DNA from: Bacteroidales bacterium
Lineage (GTDB): Bacteria > Bacteroidota > Bacteroidia > Bacteroidales > F082
DNA: 15,144 bases
Direction: 5' to 3'
NCBI GenBank assembly: GCA_023229135.1
Contig: JALNZT010000061.1
Span: forward strand, 1-15,144
Shown here: in pieces, positions 13,872 to 15,144 of the stretch
How the letters are laid out: each line of letters begins with the position of its first letter
Position numbering within the stretch: the first letter of the stretch is position 1
Notes under the pieces: model-generated
Told to the model about the DNA's origin: nothing
Seen by the model: the letters and a program-made list of their open reading frames with translations, nothing else
Database searches by the model: none
Translations under genes and position numbers: made by a program

Positions 13872-15144
13872 ATGAACAAGGTAAGATGGGAACAATCAAG
13901 AAGATATAGCCATATAGGGCAGGTGTCTCATAGCAATTTTGCTTATGCTTTTCAGTACTCAGAAGCATTTGAATTACTTTATAAAAGCAATGCTCCTATA
14001 GATACGATTGTACATCCCATGATGTTTACGCTTAGACATTATTTGGAGCTTATTCTTAAAGCCAATATTGAATATTTTGGAAAATTTTCTGGGTCAGATT
14101 GTTTGATACAAAGACTGGCAGAAACGCATGAAATCACAAAATTAGCAAATGGTTTTAAAGAACACTGGATATTGGTGAAAAGAAGGGCAGAACTCACCGT
14201 TGATGATAGTGTATATTTCAGTGACTTTGATAAACTTATAGATATATTTAAAAAACTGGATGATAAATCATTTAGCTTTAGATTCGCTTCTGATAAGAAA
14301 GGCAATAAAAGTTTTGAATGGATTGATAAAATAGATATCTATGAGATTAAGCAATTGTATGAGCAAGCTAAAATCTTATTGAATCATTCTGTGGATGTTT
14401 TTGATGATCACACTGGGATCATGCATGGTTTAAGCGAAGATGAGGTTATTGAAATATTAGAGAGTAAAAAAGTTAAAGGTAAAAGAATCATGAAAAATAG
14501 CATCGTCAACCACTACAGAATCCACGCTTTTGGGAGCAAAGAGGAGTTTTTGGATCAGATTCGGGACGAAAAGAAAATCCTCATTGCTATGAATGCCGAA
14601 AAGATCCTCAAAGACGACGAACGCCTGCGCGAGATCGTCAACCGCAACATCGGCTACCCTGATGGCATCGGGGCAGTGATGGCGCTACGCAAAAAAGGTC
14701 TGGATGCTGTGAAGATCCCAGGGGCGGAGTTCTGGCTCGATATCATAGAGCGTTTTCGAAACGAAAAGAGCTTTTACCTCGTCGGATCGACACAGGAGGT
14801 AATCGAGCGCACGGTCGACAAACTACGCGAGCAGTTTCCTGGCGTCAATATCGTCGGTTATCAAAACGGCTACATAGGCGAAAAAGAGGAGCTCAAACAG
14901 ACACTCATCGAAATCAAACCAGATGTCGTATTCGTCGCTCAGGGAAGCCCTAGGCAGGAGTTTCTGATGGACGAGCTGATGGAGGTCCATCCGGCATTAT
15001 ACATGGGGCTCGGCGGGAGTTTCGATGTCTATTGCGGCCTCAAAAAGCGGGCCCCGAAAATTTTTATCAACCTTGGGCTGGAATGGTTCTACCGCCTGCT
15101 CAAAGAGCCGACACGTATCGGACGGCAGATGGTACTTGGTAAGT
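13872..15144 (+). CDS. Open frame joining an unrecognised helical domain to WecG (3' end cut by window)
   Basis: From ATG 13872 the frame stays open to the window edge, about 424 codons, with an in-frame TAG just upstream (13866-13868) and GGAG at 13856-13859, a rather long 12 bases before the start. Residues 1-206 are a hydrophilic, mostly helical region I do not recognise with confidence. The stretch RHYLELILK (55-63) followed by ETHEITKLANGF recalls uncharacterised HEPN-like proteins with a YRHxxEL segment. Residues 207 onward are a complete-looking WecG start. Composition jumps at the junction: a line at 14221 is 22% GC, one at 14641 is 58% (hand counts). This is either a genuine fusion or an AT-rich gene inserted before wecG that lost its stop; wecG could then start internally at 14490. 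Confidence 0.75.
   Translation, partial: MNKVRWEQSRRYSHIGQVSHSNFAYAFQYSEAFELLYKSNAPIDTIVHPMMFTLRHYLELILKANIEYFGKFSGSDCLIQRLAETHEITKLANGFKEHWILVKRRAELTVDDSVYFSDFDKLIDIFKKLDDKSFSFRFASDKKGNKSFEWIDKIDIYEIKQLYEQAKILLNHSVDVFDDHTGIMHGLSEDEVIEILESKKVKGKRIMKNSIVNHYRIHAFGSKEEFLDQIRDEKKILIAMNAEKILKDDERLREIVNRNIGYPDGIGAVMALRKKGLDAVKIPGAEFWLDIIERFRNEKSFYLVGSTQEVIERTVDKLREQFPGVNIVGYQNGYIGEKEELKQTLIEIKPDVVFVAQGSPRQEFLMDELMEVHPALYMGLGGSFDVYCGLKKRAPKIFINLGLEWFYRLLKEPTRIGRQMVLGK
14490..15144 (+). CDS. wecG: WecG/TagA/CpsF-family UDP-ManNAcA transferase, possibly from an internal start (partial)
   Basis: The C-terminal part of the joined frame, which would begin here if translated alone; AAAGG lies about 10 bases before this ATG. 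The family transfers N-acetylmannosamine or ManNAcA from its UDP donor to a GlcNAc-lipid acceptor at the membrane. Family motifs in order: INMNAEKI-like opening (IAMNAEKIL), PDGIGAVMALR with the presumed catalytic aspartate (residue 58 counted from here), PGAEFW, FYLVGST, VFVAQGSPRQEFL, MGLGGSFDVYCG, and the C-terminal APKIFINLGLEWFYRLLKEPTR. With wecB and wecC in the same operon, ManNAcA transfer is the natural role. Coding continues past the window. High GC like wecC, unlike the sequence just upstream. Confidence 0.92.
   Translation, partial: MKNSIVNHYRIHAFGSKEEFLDQIRDEKKILIAMNAEKILKDDERLREIVNRNIGYPDGIGAVMALRKKGLDAVKIPGAEFWLDIIERFRNEKSFYLVGSTQEVIERTVDKLREQFPGVNIVGYQNGYIGEKEELKQTLIEIKPDVVFVAQGSPRQEFLMDELMEVHPALYMGLGGSFDVYCGLKKRAPKIFINLGLEWFYRLLKEPTRIGRQMVLGK

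Noticed and set aside
14039..14305. Minus-strand frame of 88 codons opposite the helical domain
   Set aside because: The plus strand is open without a stop from 13872 to the window end, with a compositionally coherent hydrophilic protein; the minus frame is a serine/leucine-rich shadow.

Overview
The window is a stretch of a surface-polysaccharide (O-antigen or common-antigen type) biosynthesis locus. All genes are on the plus strand and almost every junction overlaps or abuts, so it looks like one long, translationally coupled operon. Protein character, short overlapping genes, a poly-G tract of the kind known from Campylobacter contingency loci, and the style of the WecB/WecC/RmlB proteins suggest a Gram-negative bacterium, most likely a Campylobacterota relative of Sulfurimonas, Sulfuricurvum or Sulfurovum. 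That taxonomic call is an inference and could be wrong.

Layout. Positions 1-3854 hold the sugar-nucleotide genes: the end of wecB (UDP-GlcNAc 2-epimerase), wecC (UDP-ManNAc dehydrogenase), rmlA and rmlB. Positions 3851-6614 hold a DegT-type sugar aminotransferase, a hexapeptide acetyltransferase and a WecF-like (GT56) transferase. Together these would make and transfer a 4-acetamido-4,6-dideoxyhexose (Fuc4NAc or Qui4NAc). Next come a Wzx flippase (6615-8054), an asparagine-synthetase-like amidotransferase without the glutaminase cysteine (8054-9811), an orphan copy of a Wzx C-terminus (9819-10115), a Wzy-like polymerase (10112-11263) and two GT4-type glycosyltransferases (11260-13325). A small O-acetyltransferase follows, split by a run of nine G (13376-13817). 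The window ends in one open frame joining an unrecognised helical domain to WecG, the ManNAcA transferase (13872 to the edge).

Taken together, wecB, wecC, rmlA, rmlB, an aminotransferase, an acetyltransferase, wecF, wzx, wzy and wecG reproduce nearly the gene set of the enterobacterial common antigen operon. A different acetyltransferase fold stands in for WecD, and extra genes are present for amidation, O-acetylation and additional sugars.

Three things stand out. (1) wecB, wecC and rmlB carry short repeats inserted inside the coding sequence without breaking the frame: heptamer arrays reading (I/T)Q(N/H)SK(L/F), and about 21-bp palindromes that always read RHSxLDxES or a variant. (2) The locus is a mosaic: base composition switches inside wzx and at the start of wecG, and a leftover wzx tail lies 1.8 kb downstream of the complete wzx. 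(3) The poly-G tract puts the O-acetyltransferase in an OFF frame, and loss of one G would restore it.
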